Source: Pseudomonas sp.
GTDB lineage: Bacteria; Pseudomonadota; Gammaproteobacteria; Pseudomonadales; Pseudomonadaceae
Direction: 5' to 3'
Assembly (NCBI GenBank): GCA_029240955.1
Contig: JARDZH010000046.1
Span: forward strand, 1-9,842
DNA length: 9,842 nt
The notes below the pieces were generated by a model, which worked only from the letters and a program-made list of their open reading frames with translations, ran no database searches and had not been told where the DNA came from. Position numbers and translations under genes: made by a program. Below are positions 1 to 6,071 of the stretch, piece after piece (the stretch's first letter is position 1; the number at the start of each line of letters is the position of its first letter).

Positions 1-891
1 GAACGGGAACAGTTCGCGCTGATCACGCAGCTTGGCGAAGTCCTGCGAAGCCAGCATCTTGTCGAACGAGGCTTTCCACCAGTCGTACTCTTCGTCGGTG
101 ACTTTCGGGCCCAGATAGAAGCCACGCACTACAGGCCAGACGATGTCGTAACCCTGTTCCTTGGCCGTCGGGATGTCCTTCATTTCCTCTTCTTCTAGAC
201 GCTTGTCGGAGAAGACCGCCAGCAGGCGCATGTCGCCGCTGAGAATGTGCGGCATGGAGTCGGAAATGTCGGTACTGCCGACCTGAATGTGCCCGCCGAG
301 CAGTGCAGTTGCGATTTCGCCGCCGCCTTCCAGTGCTACATAGCGTAACTTGCGTGGATCGATGCCGGCGGCCTTGGCGATCAGTGCGGTCTGCATCCAG
401 TCCTGGCTGCCCACGGTGCCACCGGAACCGATGACGACCTTGCCTGGATCGGCCTTGAGTGCTTGTACGAGATCATCCAGCGTCTTGTAAGGCGAATCGC
501 TCTTCACTGCGATCGCGCCGTAACTGGTGCCAACCGCCGCCAGCCAACGTACCGCGTTCTCATCGAAGCGCCCGAACTTGCCCTGCGCCAGATTCAGCAA
601 CGAACCGCTGGACCAGGCGACCAGAGTGCCCGCATCGGCAGGGCGCTGAGCGACCACCGCGTTGTAAGCCACCGCACCAACGCCGCCGGGCATGTAGGTC
701 ACACGCATTGGCGAAGTCAGAATCTTCTCGTTGATCAGCGCGCTCTGGATCAGCTTGCAGGTCAGGTCGAATCCACCGCCAGGCGAAGCCGGCGCGATGC
801 ATTCCGGACGCTTGGGCTCAGCGGCGAACAGTTGGGTGGCAACCAGCATGCAGCCGGCGGTGACGGTCAGATGACGCAGGGATAATTTCAT
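1..891 (-). CDS. tctC: Tripartite tricarboxylate transporter periplasmic substrate-binding protein TctC (3' end cut off by window edge)
   Basis: Solute-binding component of a TctCBA transporter, which captures citrate-type tricarboxylates in the periplasm and hands them to the membrane subunits TctA and TctB. The frame stays open from the ATG at 891 to base 1, giving 297 residues of a protein that is usually about 325, so roughly the last 30 are missing. Residues 1-23 form a signal peptide (basic N-terminus, hydrophobic core, likely cleavage after LFA). The mature part has family motifs: PASPGGGFD at 34-42, MPGGVGAVAYN at 67-77, and a glycine-rich GSGGTVGSQ at 155-163. Cys31 and Cys45 are both in the mature protein and could form a disulfide. 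The start has a TGGAG ribosome site 7 nt upstream (899-903). It is transcribed away from tctD-tctE, as expected for a regulated target; tctB and tctA should follow to the left. Transport of citrate specifically is inferred from the family and its neighbours. Confidence 0.93.
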   Translation of the reverse strand, partial: MKLSLRHLTVTAGCMLVATQLFAAEPKRPECIAPASPGGGFDLTCKLIQSALINEKILTSPMRVTYMPGGVGAVAYNAVVAQRPADAGTLVAWSSGSLLNLAQGKFGRFDENAVRWLAAVGTSYGAIAVKSDSPYKTLDDLVQALKADPGKVVIGSGGTVGSQDWMQTALIAKAAGIDPRKLRYVALEGGGEIATALLGGHIQVGSTDISDSMPHILSGDMRLLAVFSDKRLEEEEMKDIPTAKEQGYDIVWPVVRGFYLGPKVTDEEYDWWKASFDKMLASQDFAKLRDQRELFPF

Positions 892-908
892 GTGCAGTCT
901 CCAGAAGC

Positions 909-920
909 TTTTTTGTTTTT
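909..920 (-). promoter_or_regulatory. Candidate Hfq/Crc catabolite-repression site in the tctC leader
   Basis: On the tctC message the tract reads AAAAACAAAAAA and ends 5 nt before the TGGAG ribosome site. It contains AACAAAAA, which fits the AAnAAnAA 'catabolite activity' motif bound by Hfq with Crc in Pseudomonas to block translation. The position next to the ribosome site is the usual one. Function is inferred from motif and position only. Confidence 0.45.
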
Positions 921-1125
921 GGTTCAGAGAAGCGGTAGGCAGTTGTCGGGCGCGCGAAAACGCGGCGCGACGTCAGGACACGGCGGTGCGAAGGTGTGGG
1001 AAAAACAGAACGTGCGAAGGCGTGGCGCGAGGGCCGGCAACGGTGGATAACAAACGGGAAGGAACAGTCGATACAGCCGCAAGGGGCATGAACATGGCGT
1101 GGCTCCGATTTTTGTTTTTATTGTC

Positions 1126-1145
1126 CAGATGTGTCGAGACATCTG
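1126..1145. promoter_or_regulatory. 20-bp near-perfect palindrome, candidate operator
   Basis: CAGATGTGTCGAGACATCTG pairs with itself at 9 of 10 positions; the only mismatch is G1133 against G1138. It lies between the divergent tctC and tctD genes, about 235 bp from tctC and 165 bp from tctD. Two-fold symmetry suggests a dimeric regulator. OmpR-type regulators such as TctD more often use direct repeats, so it may belong to another protein. Confidence 0.35.
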
Positions 1146-1237
1146 TAATCGTACCCGTTCTTGCGGGTCGTACCGCGATGCTAACCTTTCAATTTGTTTC
1201 CGGATGGGCGCAATCTGGCATCCAATTGTTTCGGTGC

Positions 1238-1265
1238 TTCACAGTGCGCAGTACCGCTGTACACT
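1238..1265 (+). promoter_or_regulatory. Candidate sigma-70 promoter for tctDE
   Basis: TTCACA (1238-1243), a 16-bp spacer and TACACT (1260-1265) resemble the sigma-70 consensus, with five and four matches of six. The start site would fall near 1272, giving a leader of about 38 nt before the tctD ATG. Spacing is one short of ideal and no start site is known from the sequence alone. Confidence 0.35.
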
Positions 1266-1309
1266 CCGGCGCGCTGGCCCTGATCACCATTCACAAGCAG
1301 GAGACGACG

Positions 1310-1981
1310 ATGCGTGTTCTTCTCGTCGAAGACCATCTGCAACTGGCGGAAAGCGTGGCGCAAGCGCTCAAGAGCGCGGGCCTCAACGTCGATGTGCTGC
1401 ATGACGGAGTTGCTGCCGATCTGGCATTGAGCAGCGAGGAATATGCCGCTGCGATTCTGGACGTCGGGTTGCCGCGCATGGACGGTTTCGAGGTGCTGGC
1501 ACGGCTGCGAGCGCGCAGCAAGAATCTGCCGGTCCTGATGCTGACAGCGCGCAGCGACGTCAAGGACCGTGTGCACGGGTTGAACCTGGGTGCAGACGAT
1601 TATCTGGCGAAACCTTTCGAGTTGTCGGAGCTGGAAGCTCGGGTCAAGGCGTTGTTGCGCCGTAGCGTACTGGGCGGTGAGCGGCAGCAACGCTGCGGGG
1701 TCCTGGCCTACGACCTCGACACGCGTCGCTTCACGCTGGGCGGTGAGTTGCTTGCGCTGACCTCCCGCGAGCAGGCGGTGCTCGAAGCCCTGATCGCTCG
1801 GCCGGGCAGGGTGATGAGCAAGGAACAGCTCGCGGCGCAGGTGTTTGGTCTGGACGAGGATGCGAGCCCGGACGCCATCGAGATCTACATTCACCGTCTG
1901 CGCAAGAAGCTCGATGGGCATTCGGTCGCGATCGTCACGTTCCGTGGCCTGGGTTACCTGCTGGAAAGTCGCGATGAATAA
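1310..1981 (+). CDS. tctD: TctD, OmpR/PhoB-family response regulator of tricarboxylate transport
   Basis: DNA-binding response regulator of 223 residues, the normal length for the family. The receiver domain (about 1-115) has acidic pocket residues Glu7 and Asp8, the phosphoacceptor Asp51 (in AAILDVGLPRMDG), Thr79 and Lys101 (in DYLAKPFEL). The winged-helix effector domain (about 128-218) shows the usual LTSREQAVLEAL, SKEQLAAQVF and IYIHRLRKKLDG segments and ends with the wing TFRGLGYLL. The frame is open 140 codons further upstream, but the ATG at 1310 is chosen because the receiver domain begins there and AGGAG (1299-1303) sits 6 nt before it. The gene overlaps tctE by 8 nt (ATGAATAA), so the two are translationally coupled. 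It lies divergent to tctC, and by family it should activate the transporter genes when TctE senses tricarboxylates. Confidence 0.93.
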   Translation: MRVLLVEDHLQLAESVAQALKSAGLNVDVLHDGVAADLALSSEEYAAAILDVGLPRMDGFEVLARLRARSKNLPVLMLTARSDVKDRVHGLNLGADDYLAKPFELSELEARVKALLRRSVLGGERQQRCGVLAYDLDTRRFTLGGELLALTSREQAVLEALIARPGRVMSKEQLAAQVFGLDEDASPDAIEIYIHRLRKKLDGHSVAIVTFRGLGYLLESRDE

Positions 1982-3359
1982 CGACAGCCTGCGTTGGCGG
2001 CTGTTGTGGAACCTGGCTTTGCTGTTGGTGGTTTTGATGCTGGCCAGCGGTATGAGTGCTTACTGGAACGGGCGTGAAGTAGCGGATACCGCCTACGACC
2101 GAACGCTCCTAGCGTCGGCGCGCACCATTGCTGCCGGGCTGACTCAGCGTGACGGCACGCTGAGCGCGGACATTCCCTACGTTGCCCTGGATACGTTCGC
2201 CTACGACAGCGAAGGGCGTATCTACTATCAGGTCAACGATATTCACAAGAAGCTGATTTCCGGCTTTGAAAATCTTCCCTCACCGCCGCCCGGCACGCCG
2301 CGCACCGACGACTATCCGGCGCTCGCCAGCTTTTATAACGGCCGTTACCTGGGGCAGGACGTCCGCGTGGTCAGCCTGCTCAAGCCGGTGAGCGAGCCGG
2401 GCATGAATGGCATCGCGGAAATTCGCGTCGCCGAAACTCAAGAAGCCCGAGTCGGCATGGCGCGAAGTCTGATGGCCGATACGCTTCTGCGTCTGGGCAT
2501 GCTGGGCGGCGGCGCATTGCTGCTGGTCTGGTTTACGGTCAGTGCCGCCCTTCGCCCGCTGGAGCGCTTGCGCAACGCAGTGGAAGAACGCCAGCCGGAC
2601 GATCTGCGCGCATTGCCGATGGTCGAGGTTCAGCACGAGCTGCGCCCGCTGGTGAACGCCCTCAACCATTTCACCGAGCGTCTGCGCCTTCAATTCGAGC
2701 GCCAGGCGCAGTTCATTGCCGATGCGGCGCACGAGTTGCGCACACCGCTGGCGGCACTCAAGGCGCGGGTCGAATTGGGACTGCGCGAGCAAGACCCGAT
2801 GCAGTGGCGCCATACGCTGGAAGCCGCCGCGCAAGGCACGGATCGGCTCACGCATCTGGCCAATCAGTTGCTGTCGCTGGCCCGTATCGAAAACGGCGCG
2901 CGAGCCATCGCCGAGGGCGGTGCGCAGGAGCTGGATCTCAGTCAGCTGGCACGTGAACTGGGAATGGTAATGGCGCCGCTGGCCCATGCACGAGGTGTCG
3001 CGCTGGCGCTGGAGGCCGAAAAGCCGGTTGTGCTGCGGGGCGAGCCGACCTTGCTCAACGAGCTGGTGAGCAATCTGATCGATAACGCTCTGGCGCACAC
3101 GCCCGCAGGCGGCAACGTCGTGCTGCGGGTCTATGAGCCGGGCGTTCTGGAGGTCGAGGATGACGGCCCGGGCATTCCGCTCGCAGACCGAGATCTGGTG
3201 TTCGAACGCTTCTACAGGCGTAATCCGCACAGCAGCGGCTCAGGGCTCGGACTGGCTATCGTCGGCGAAATCTGCCGCGCGCATCTGGCGCAGATCAGCC
3301 TGCACGACGGGGCTGAACGAGGCTTGAAAGTCAGGGTCAGTTTCGCCGCGAATCAGTAG
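1974..3359 (+). CDS. tctE: TctE, membrane sensor histidine kinase of tricarboxylate transport
   Basis: A 461-residue inner-membrane sensor kinase that partners TctD. A first membrane helix (about 11-30) is followed by a periplasmic sensing domain (about 31-168, of the 2CSK_N type found in TctE-like kinases), a second membrane helix (about 172-192) and a short HAMP-like linker. The H-box AAHELRTPL places the phosphorylated histidine at His253. The ATPase domain has the N-box (Asn367 and Asn371 in LVSNLIDNALAHTP), the G1 box DDGPG (396-400), the F-box VFERFYR (409-415) and the G2 box GSGLGLAIV (422-430), so every catalytic motif is intact. The start is the ATG at 1974 within the tctD stop region; an in-frame ATG at 1845 would lie inside tctD and is not credible. 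The stop overlaps the end of the convergent HDOD gene by 7 bp. Tricarboxylate sensing is inferred from family and context. Confidence 0.92.
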   Translation: MNNDSLRWRLLWNLALLLVVLMLASGMSAYWNGREVADTAYDRTLLASARTIAAGLTQRDGTLSADIPYVALDTFAYDSEGRIYYQVNDIHKKLISGFENLPSPPPGTPRTDDYPALASFYNGRYLGQDVRVVSLLKPVSEPGMNGIAEIRVAETQEARVGMARSLMADTLLRLGMLGGGALLLVWFTVSAALRPLERLRNAVEERQPDDLRALPMVEVQHELRPLVNALNHFTERLRLQFERQAQFIADAAHELRTPLAALKARVELGLREQDPMQWRHTLEAAAQGTDRLTHLANQLLSLARIENGARAIAEGGAQELDLSQLARELGMVMAPLAHARGVALALEAEKPVVLRGEPTLLNELVSNLIDNALAHTPAGGNVVLRVYEPGVLEVEDDGPGIPLADRDLVFERFYRRNPHSSGSGLGLAIVGEICRAHLAQISLHDGAERGLKVRVSFAANQ

Positions 3360-4174
3360 AGCATGGTCATGGCTTCGTCCATTTCCGCGCTCAGCAGACC
3401 ACCGGCTGGGTTGAGCTTCAACTGGCGGAAAGCGGGCAGATCAACGATGTCGATCTGGCTGAACGGATGGCTGGTATGCCGATGGATGTGGATGGTCGCG
3501 ACCTGCACCAGGTCGATGTAGTCGGCGCTCTTCGAAACCCGGCTGAAGTCCTGAAAGCACGCCGGCACCGACGCCAGCGCGTCCGGGAAGTCCCAGGAAC
3601 GCAGCAGTCGCTCGCCGATGATCGGATGAATGTTGTCGATCACATGATTAAGGCTGATCGGGTCGGCAAGCAGATCGAAGTGGTCTTCAGCATAAGTCAG
3701 GATCGGTAGAATACCGATCAGATGGACCAGGCCCGCCAATGTCGCCTGATCGGGTTTCAGGTGGGTATAGCGCTGACACAGGCTGTAGCTGATGCCGGCG
3801 ACCTGCATGCTCTGCTTCCAGATCTCGCGCATCTTCTGCTCGATCACTTCGGATTTGGCGTGGAACATCTGCTCGACCACCAGCCCGATGGCGAGATTGC
3901 AGGTGTAATTCACACCCAGACGGCGGATGGCCGTATTGACGTCGCTGACCTCGAAGTTGGCGCGCAGCAGCGGGCTGTTCGCCACTTTGATCATCCGGGC
4001 CGACAGCGCGGTGTCACTGCCGATCACTTTACTCAGAGCGGCGATGCTGATCTCGGTGTCTTCCGCAGCCAAGCGTATCTTGAGTGCGACTTCGGGCAGC
4101 GTTGGCAGAAACAAGGTATCTCGGTCGATGGCCTTGATCAGATTTATCAGCACCTCGTCAGCCATCTTGCTCAT
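3353..4174 (-). CDS. HDOD-domain signalling protein
   Basis: A 273-residue soluble protein made almost entirely of an HDOD domain (about 20-215), an output or scaffold module related to HD phosphohydrolases. LPTLPEVALKI (23-33) is the typical opening, followed by LSKVIGSDTALSARMIKVANS (48-68) and the degenerate catalytic region AGLVHLIG (147-154), where the usual HD pair is His-Leu. It is therefore unlikely to hydrolyse cyclic nucleotides. The start at 4174 is chosen because MSK fits Pseudomonas relatives as I recall them and GAGAAG lies 4 nt upstream; the frame is open to an ATG at 4219, but that start lies inside the hairpin at 4201-4238. The gene follows ygfZ on the same strand after 104 bp and ends inside the last codons of tctE. 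The orthologous P. aeruginosa position is, from memory, PA0758. The biological role is unknown. Confidence 0.85.
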   Translation of the reverse strand: MSKMADEVLINLIKAIDRDTLFLPTLPEVALKIRLAAEDTEISIAALSKVIGSDTALSARMIKVANSPLLRANFEVSDVNTAIRRLGVNYTCNLAIGLVVEQMFHAKSEVIEQKMREIWKQSMQVAGISYSLCQRYTHLKPDQATLAGLVHLIGILPILTYAEDHFDLLADPISLNHVIDNIHPIIGERLLRSWDFPDALASVPACFQDFSRVSKSADYIDLVQVATIHIHRHTSHPFSQIDIVDLPAFRQLKLNPAGGLLSAEMDEAMTMLY

Positions 4175-4200
4175 GTTGCTTCTCGCAGCCGTTTGGGGTG

Positions 4201-4238
4201 TCCGGTTACCGGGCACCACGAGTGCCCGGGAAACCGGA
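4201..4238. other. Strong intergenic hairpin between ygfZ and the HDOD gene
   Basis: Two stacked stems, 4201-4207 with 4232-4238 (7 bp) and 4209-4216 with 4222-4229 (8 bp), flank a 5-nt loop (CACGA), with a small internal loop of A4208 against G4230-A4231. All 15 pairs are Watson-Crick. On neither strand is it followed by a T-run, so it is not a standard intrinsic terminator. It lies 40 nt after the ygfZ stop and 26 nt before the HDOD start, where it could stabilise the upstream message, act in processing, or limit read-through. Confidence 0.7.
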
Positions 4239-4278
4239 TAGATTGAATTACAGTTGTATCCTGAATGTGTTCGGCTGG

Positions 4279-5220
4279 TCAGCGTTGGGTTTCGAGCTTG
4301 CTGTCCAGTGTGTAGGGCAGATCACCCACTTGCAAAGCCGGACCTTCGGGCGAGCCGAGATGGACCTGGCCGCCTTTGGCTGCGTCAGCCTGCAGGACCG
4401 CCAGCAGCTCAATACCGTGCTCCGACAGAGCGGCGATCACGACGTTGCCCGCTGAACTGGCATTGACCGGGGAAAAGAGCGCCGTTCCCGGAGCGGGCAA
4501 ATCGGTGCCCTCGAACGACAGCCTGTAAAGCCTGCGTTTGAGCTTGCCCAGATACTGCATGCGCGCGACGATTTCCTGACCGGTGTAGCAGCCCTTTTTG
4601 AAGCTGACGCCACCTACTGCCTGCAGGTTGATCATCTGTGGAATGAATTCTTCGCGGGTTTCGCCGAACACCTGGCCGACGCCTGCCCGAATCTGGCCCA
4701 GCAGCCAGTCGTTGAGCGCGGCTTGCGGCAGGGCGGCAGCAAGACGGGATTTCACGCTGTCAGCCTGCTCGGCGCGAACCCAGAGTTCAGCACGGCCGGG
4801 CGAGACGCGTATCGCAGTCAGGTCATTGCCGCGCACCACGCTGTCGGTGTCCTGCGGCAACGTCAGGCCCAGTTCGGCCAGCGCAGCATCACCTTCCTGC
4901 AGTCCGAAACGCACCCAGGCCGCGCTTTCGTCCGTGAGCTTGGACTTGGAGAACACGGCATATTTGCGCAAATCCAGCAGCTGCGGCTCGATCAGTTCGC
5001 TGGCCATCGCCAGCAGGCAGTCGGTGCCTTCGATCAGGATGCGAAAACTCGATTGCATCCGGCCCTTCTGGGTGCAGCGGGCGCCGAGGCTCGACTTGTC
5101 ATCGCTCAAGTAGTTGATGTTGCAGGTCAACTGACCTTGCAGAAATTTACCGGCATCCACGCCGCGAACGGCAAGGACGCCCTCGTGGGAAAGCGTGCAG
5201 AAGAAAGCTGAGTGGGCCAT
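4279..5220 (-). CDS. ygfZ: YgfZ/GcvT-family folate-binding protein, Fe-S cluster maintenance
   Basis: Cytosolic tetrahydrofolate-binding protein of 313 residues, related to the glycine-cleavage T protein and needed for full activity of certain Fe-S enzymes. The diagnostic YgfZ signature K-G-C-Y-T-G-Q-E is at 209-216 with the conserved cysteine at 211. The N-terminal segment [22 protein letters not shown] is typical of the family. The start at 5220 is chosen because homologues begin close to the segment [18 protein letters not shown] and because a candidate -10 box (5252-5257) covers the ATG at 5256. ATG at 5226 is a close alternative, and none of the three has a recognisable Shine-Dalgarno, which is unusual. 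It is divergent from sdhE and upstream of the HDOD gene. Placement near nadB may be meaningful, since the NadB product is used by the Fe-S enzyme NadA; that link is inference. Confidence 0.9.
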   Translation of the reverse strand: MAHSAFFCTLSHEGVLAVRGVDAGKFLQGQLTCNINYLSDDKSSLGARCTQKGRMQSSFRILIEGTDCLLAMASELIEPQLLDLRKYAVFSKSKLTDESAAWVRFGLQEGDAALAELGLTLPQDTDSVVRGNDLTAIRVSPGRAELWVRAEQADSVKSRLAAALPQAALNDWLLGQIRAGVGQVFGETREEFIPQMINLQAVGGVSFKKGCYTGQEIVARMQYLGKLKRRLYRLSFEGTDLPAPGTALFSPVNASSAGNVVIAALSEHGIELLAVLQADAAKGGQVHLGSPEGPALQVGDLPYTLDSKLETQR

Positions 5221-5251
5221 GGTCATCGCAAGGGAAAATTGTCTGGGGCAC

Positions 5252-5280
5252 ATCATAGTGCCGCGCCGCGATTATGAATA
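5252..5280 (-). promoter_or_regulatory. Candidate ygfZ promoter
   Basis: On the minus strand TATGAT (5257 to 5252) matches the -10 consensus at five of six positions. The best-spaced -35 is a weak TATTCA (5280-5275, 17-bp spacer); TTCATA (5278-5273) is closer to consensus but only 15 bp away. Transcription would begin near 5245, leaving about 25 nt before the ATG at 5220. Confidence 0.35.
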
Positions 5281-5314
5281 TGGCTACATGAAAACTGCTG
5301 CGACCATTGCACGA

Positions 5315-5343
5315 TTCGCTCGCTCGTCCTGCGCCTGTATACT
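5315..5343 (+). promoter_or_regulatory. Candidate sdhE-ygfX promoter
   Basis: TATACT (5338-5343) is a good -10 box and lies 17 bp after a poor -35 (TTCGCT, 5315-5320). The start site would be near 5350. The AGGAG ribosome site of sdhE follows at 5358-5362, so the leader would be only about 20 nt. Confidence 0.4.
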
Positions 5344-5368
5344 CGCGGCCTACTTTGAGGAGCGCTCC

Positions 5369-5623
5369 ATGGTCGAAGACGTTGAACTCAACCGCCTTTA
5401 CTGGCACAGCCGCCGCGGCATGCTTGAACTGGACGTGCTGCTGGTCCCGTTCGTAAAGGAAGTCTACCCAACCCTGAATGACGTCGATCGCGAGCTCTAC
5501 CGGCGTCTGCTGTCCTGCGAAGATCAGGACATGTTCGGCTGGTTCATGCAGCGCGGCGAGTCCGAAGATCCTGAACTGCAGCGCATGGTTCGCATGATTC
5601 TGGACCGTGTCCAGCCCAAGTGA
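5369..5623 (+). CDS. sdhE: SdhE, FAD assembly factor for succinate dehydrogenase
   Basis: Small cytosolic protein (84 residues, normal for the family, also known as YgfY or CptB) that helps attach FAD covalently to SdhA, and to FrdA where present. The invariant RGxxE motif appears as RGMLE at 16-20, and the later conserved stretch DQDMFGWFM spans 52-60. The start is set by AGGAG (5358-5362) 6 nt before the ATG and by the family N-terminus; the frame is open upstream to 5195 but without homology. Its last 17 nt overlap the ygfX start, so the two form one operon. It is divergent from ygfZ and convergent with nadB. In E. coli this pair was also described as a toxin-antitoxin system (cptBA), but the flavinylation role is better supported. 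Confidence 0.93.
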   Translation: MVEDVELNRLYWHSRRGMLELDVLLVPFVKEVYPTLNDVDRELYRRLLSCEDQDMFGWFMQRGESEDPELQRMVRMILDRVQPK

Positions 5624-6071
5624 CAGGTTCGAGTGCCGTTGGCAGGCTTCGCGGCTGCTGCTGACGGTTTACCTTGCGGCATTGTCGCTGGCGCTTTTCG
5701 CGGTGTCGCAGCTCGACATCAGCGGCGCGGCCATCGGGTTCGGCGTGCTGCTGTGCGCAGTCCACGCGCTCTGGACGCTCCCACGTACGATTCTCCTGGC
5801 GCGCCCGTCAGCCTTCCACGGCCTGCGGCGCGACGCCGATGGCTGGCAGATCTGGAGCGAGCAGGGCGGGTGGCAAACCATTCAGGTGTGCGGCGACACG
5901 GTTGTATTGCCGCTGATCGTAATTCTCCGGTTCCGAGTGCAGACCGCAGGTCGCCTTGAGCGGCAGGTCAGAAGCCTCTGTATCCCGCGCGACGCGCTGG
6001 CGCCGGATATCCATCGGCGCTTGCGCGTGCGATTGAAATTCAGCCGGCGTGGTTTGGCGGGGTCAGAATAG
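5607..6071 (+). CDS. ygfX: YgfX-family inner-membrane protein (CptA-like)
   Basis: Membrane protein of 154 residues encoded directly after sdhE, as in many gammaproteobacteria. Two adjacent hydrophobic helices (about 16-33 and 38-56) are followed by a cytoplasmic region ending in [20 protein letters not shown] (126-145), which is the recognisable YgfX C-terminal pattern. Translation very probably starts at the GTG at 5607, inside the last codons of sdhE, because the conserved N-terminal segment [15 protein letters not shown] starts there and no ATG is available. This overlap implies translational coupling. The E. coli homologue was reported to bind SdhE and to interfere with MreB and FtsZ (toxin CptA); whether that applies here is unknown. 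The 3' end overlaps nadB by 32 bp in convergent orientation and no terminator is visible. Confidence 0.85.
   Translation: MSSPSDRFECRWQASRLLLTVYLAALSLALFAVSQLDISGAAIGFGVLLCAVHALWTLPRTILLARPSAFHGLRRDADGWQIWSEQGGWQTIQVCGDTVVLPLIVILRFRVQTAGRLERQVRSLCIPRDALAPDIHRRLRVRLKFSRRGLAGSE

Larger units (their letters stand above)
892..1309. promoter_or_regulatory. Divergent tctC / tctD control region
   Basis: These 418 bp hold no convincing gene. They contain the start regions of both divergent transcripts, two A-rich tracts reading AAAAACAAAAA on the minus strand (909-920 and 1109-1119), a near-perfect 20-bp palindrome (1126-1145), a short ACCCG/CGGGT hairpin (1153-1168) and a repeated CGTACC at 1150 and 1169 (19 bp apart, about two helical turns). 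A phosphorylated TctD would be expected to bind here. In P. aeruginosa the porin gene opdH occupies the equivalent place next to tctD; here tctC itself is first, and reading the minus strand next to tctC in three frames shows no porin-like remnant. Confidence 0.6.

Noticed and set aside
459..885. Short plus-strand frames opposite tctC
   Set aside because: tctC has a signal peptide and family motifs throughout this interval; the antisense frames have none.
1216..1230. Sigma-54-like TGGCA...TTG element before tctD
   Set aside because: The spacing between the two halves is one base short and the -12 element reads GT instead of GC.
890..1309. In-frame 140-codon extension upstream of tctD
   Set aside because: It gives a 363-residue protein with no family match before the receiver domain; the ATG at 1310 has a good AGGAG and begins exactly at the conserved receiver start.
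1181..3230. Long minus-strand open frames opposite tctD and tctE
   Set aside because: They are GC-rich shadows of well-supported genes and have no recognisable domains.
4201..4238. Calling the ygfZ-HDOD hairpin a Rho-independent terminator
   Set aside because: No T-run follows the stem on either strand, so only a structured element is annotated.
5369..6071. sdhE-ygfX as a novel toxin-antitoxin module
   Set aside because: It is the known cptBA-like pair, present across gammaproteobacteria, and the SdhE role in flavinylation explains its conservation better.
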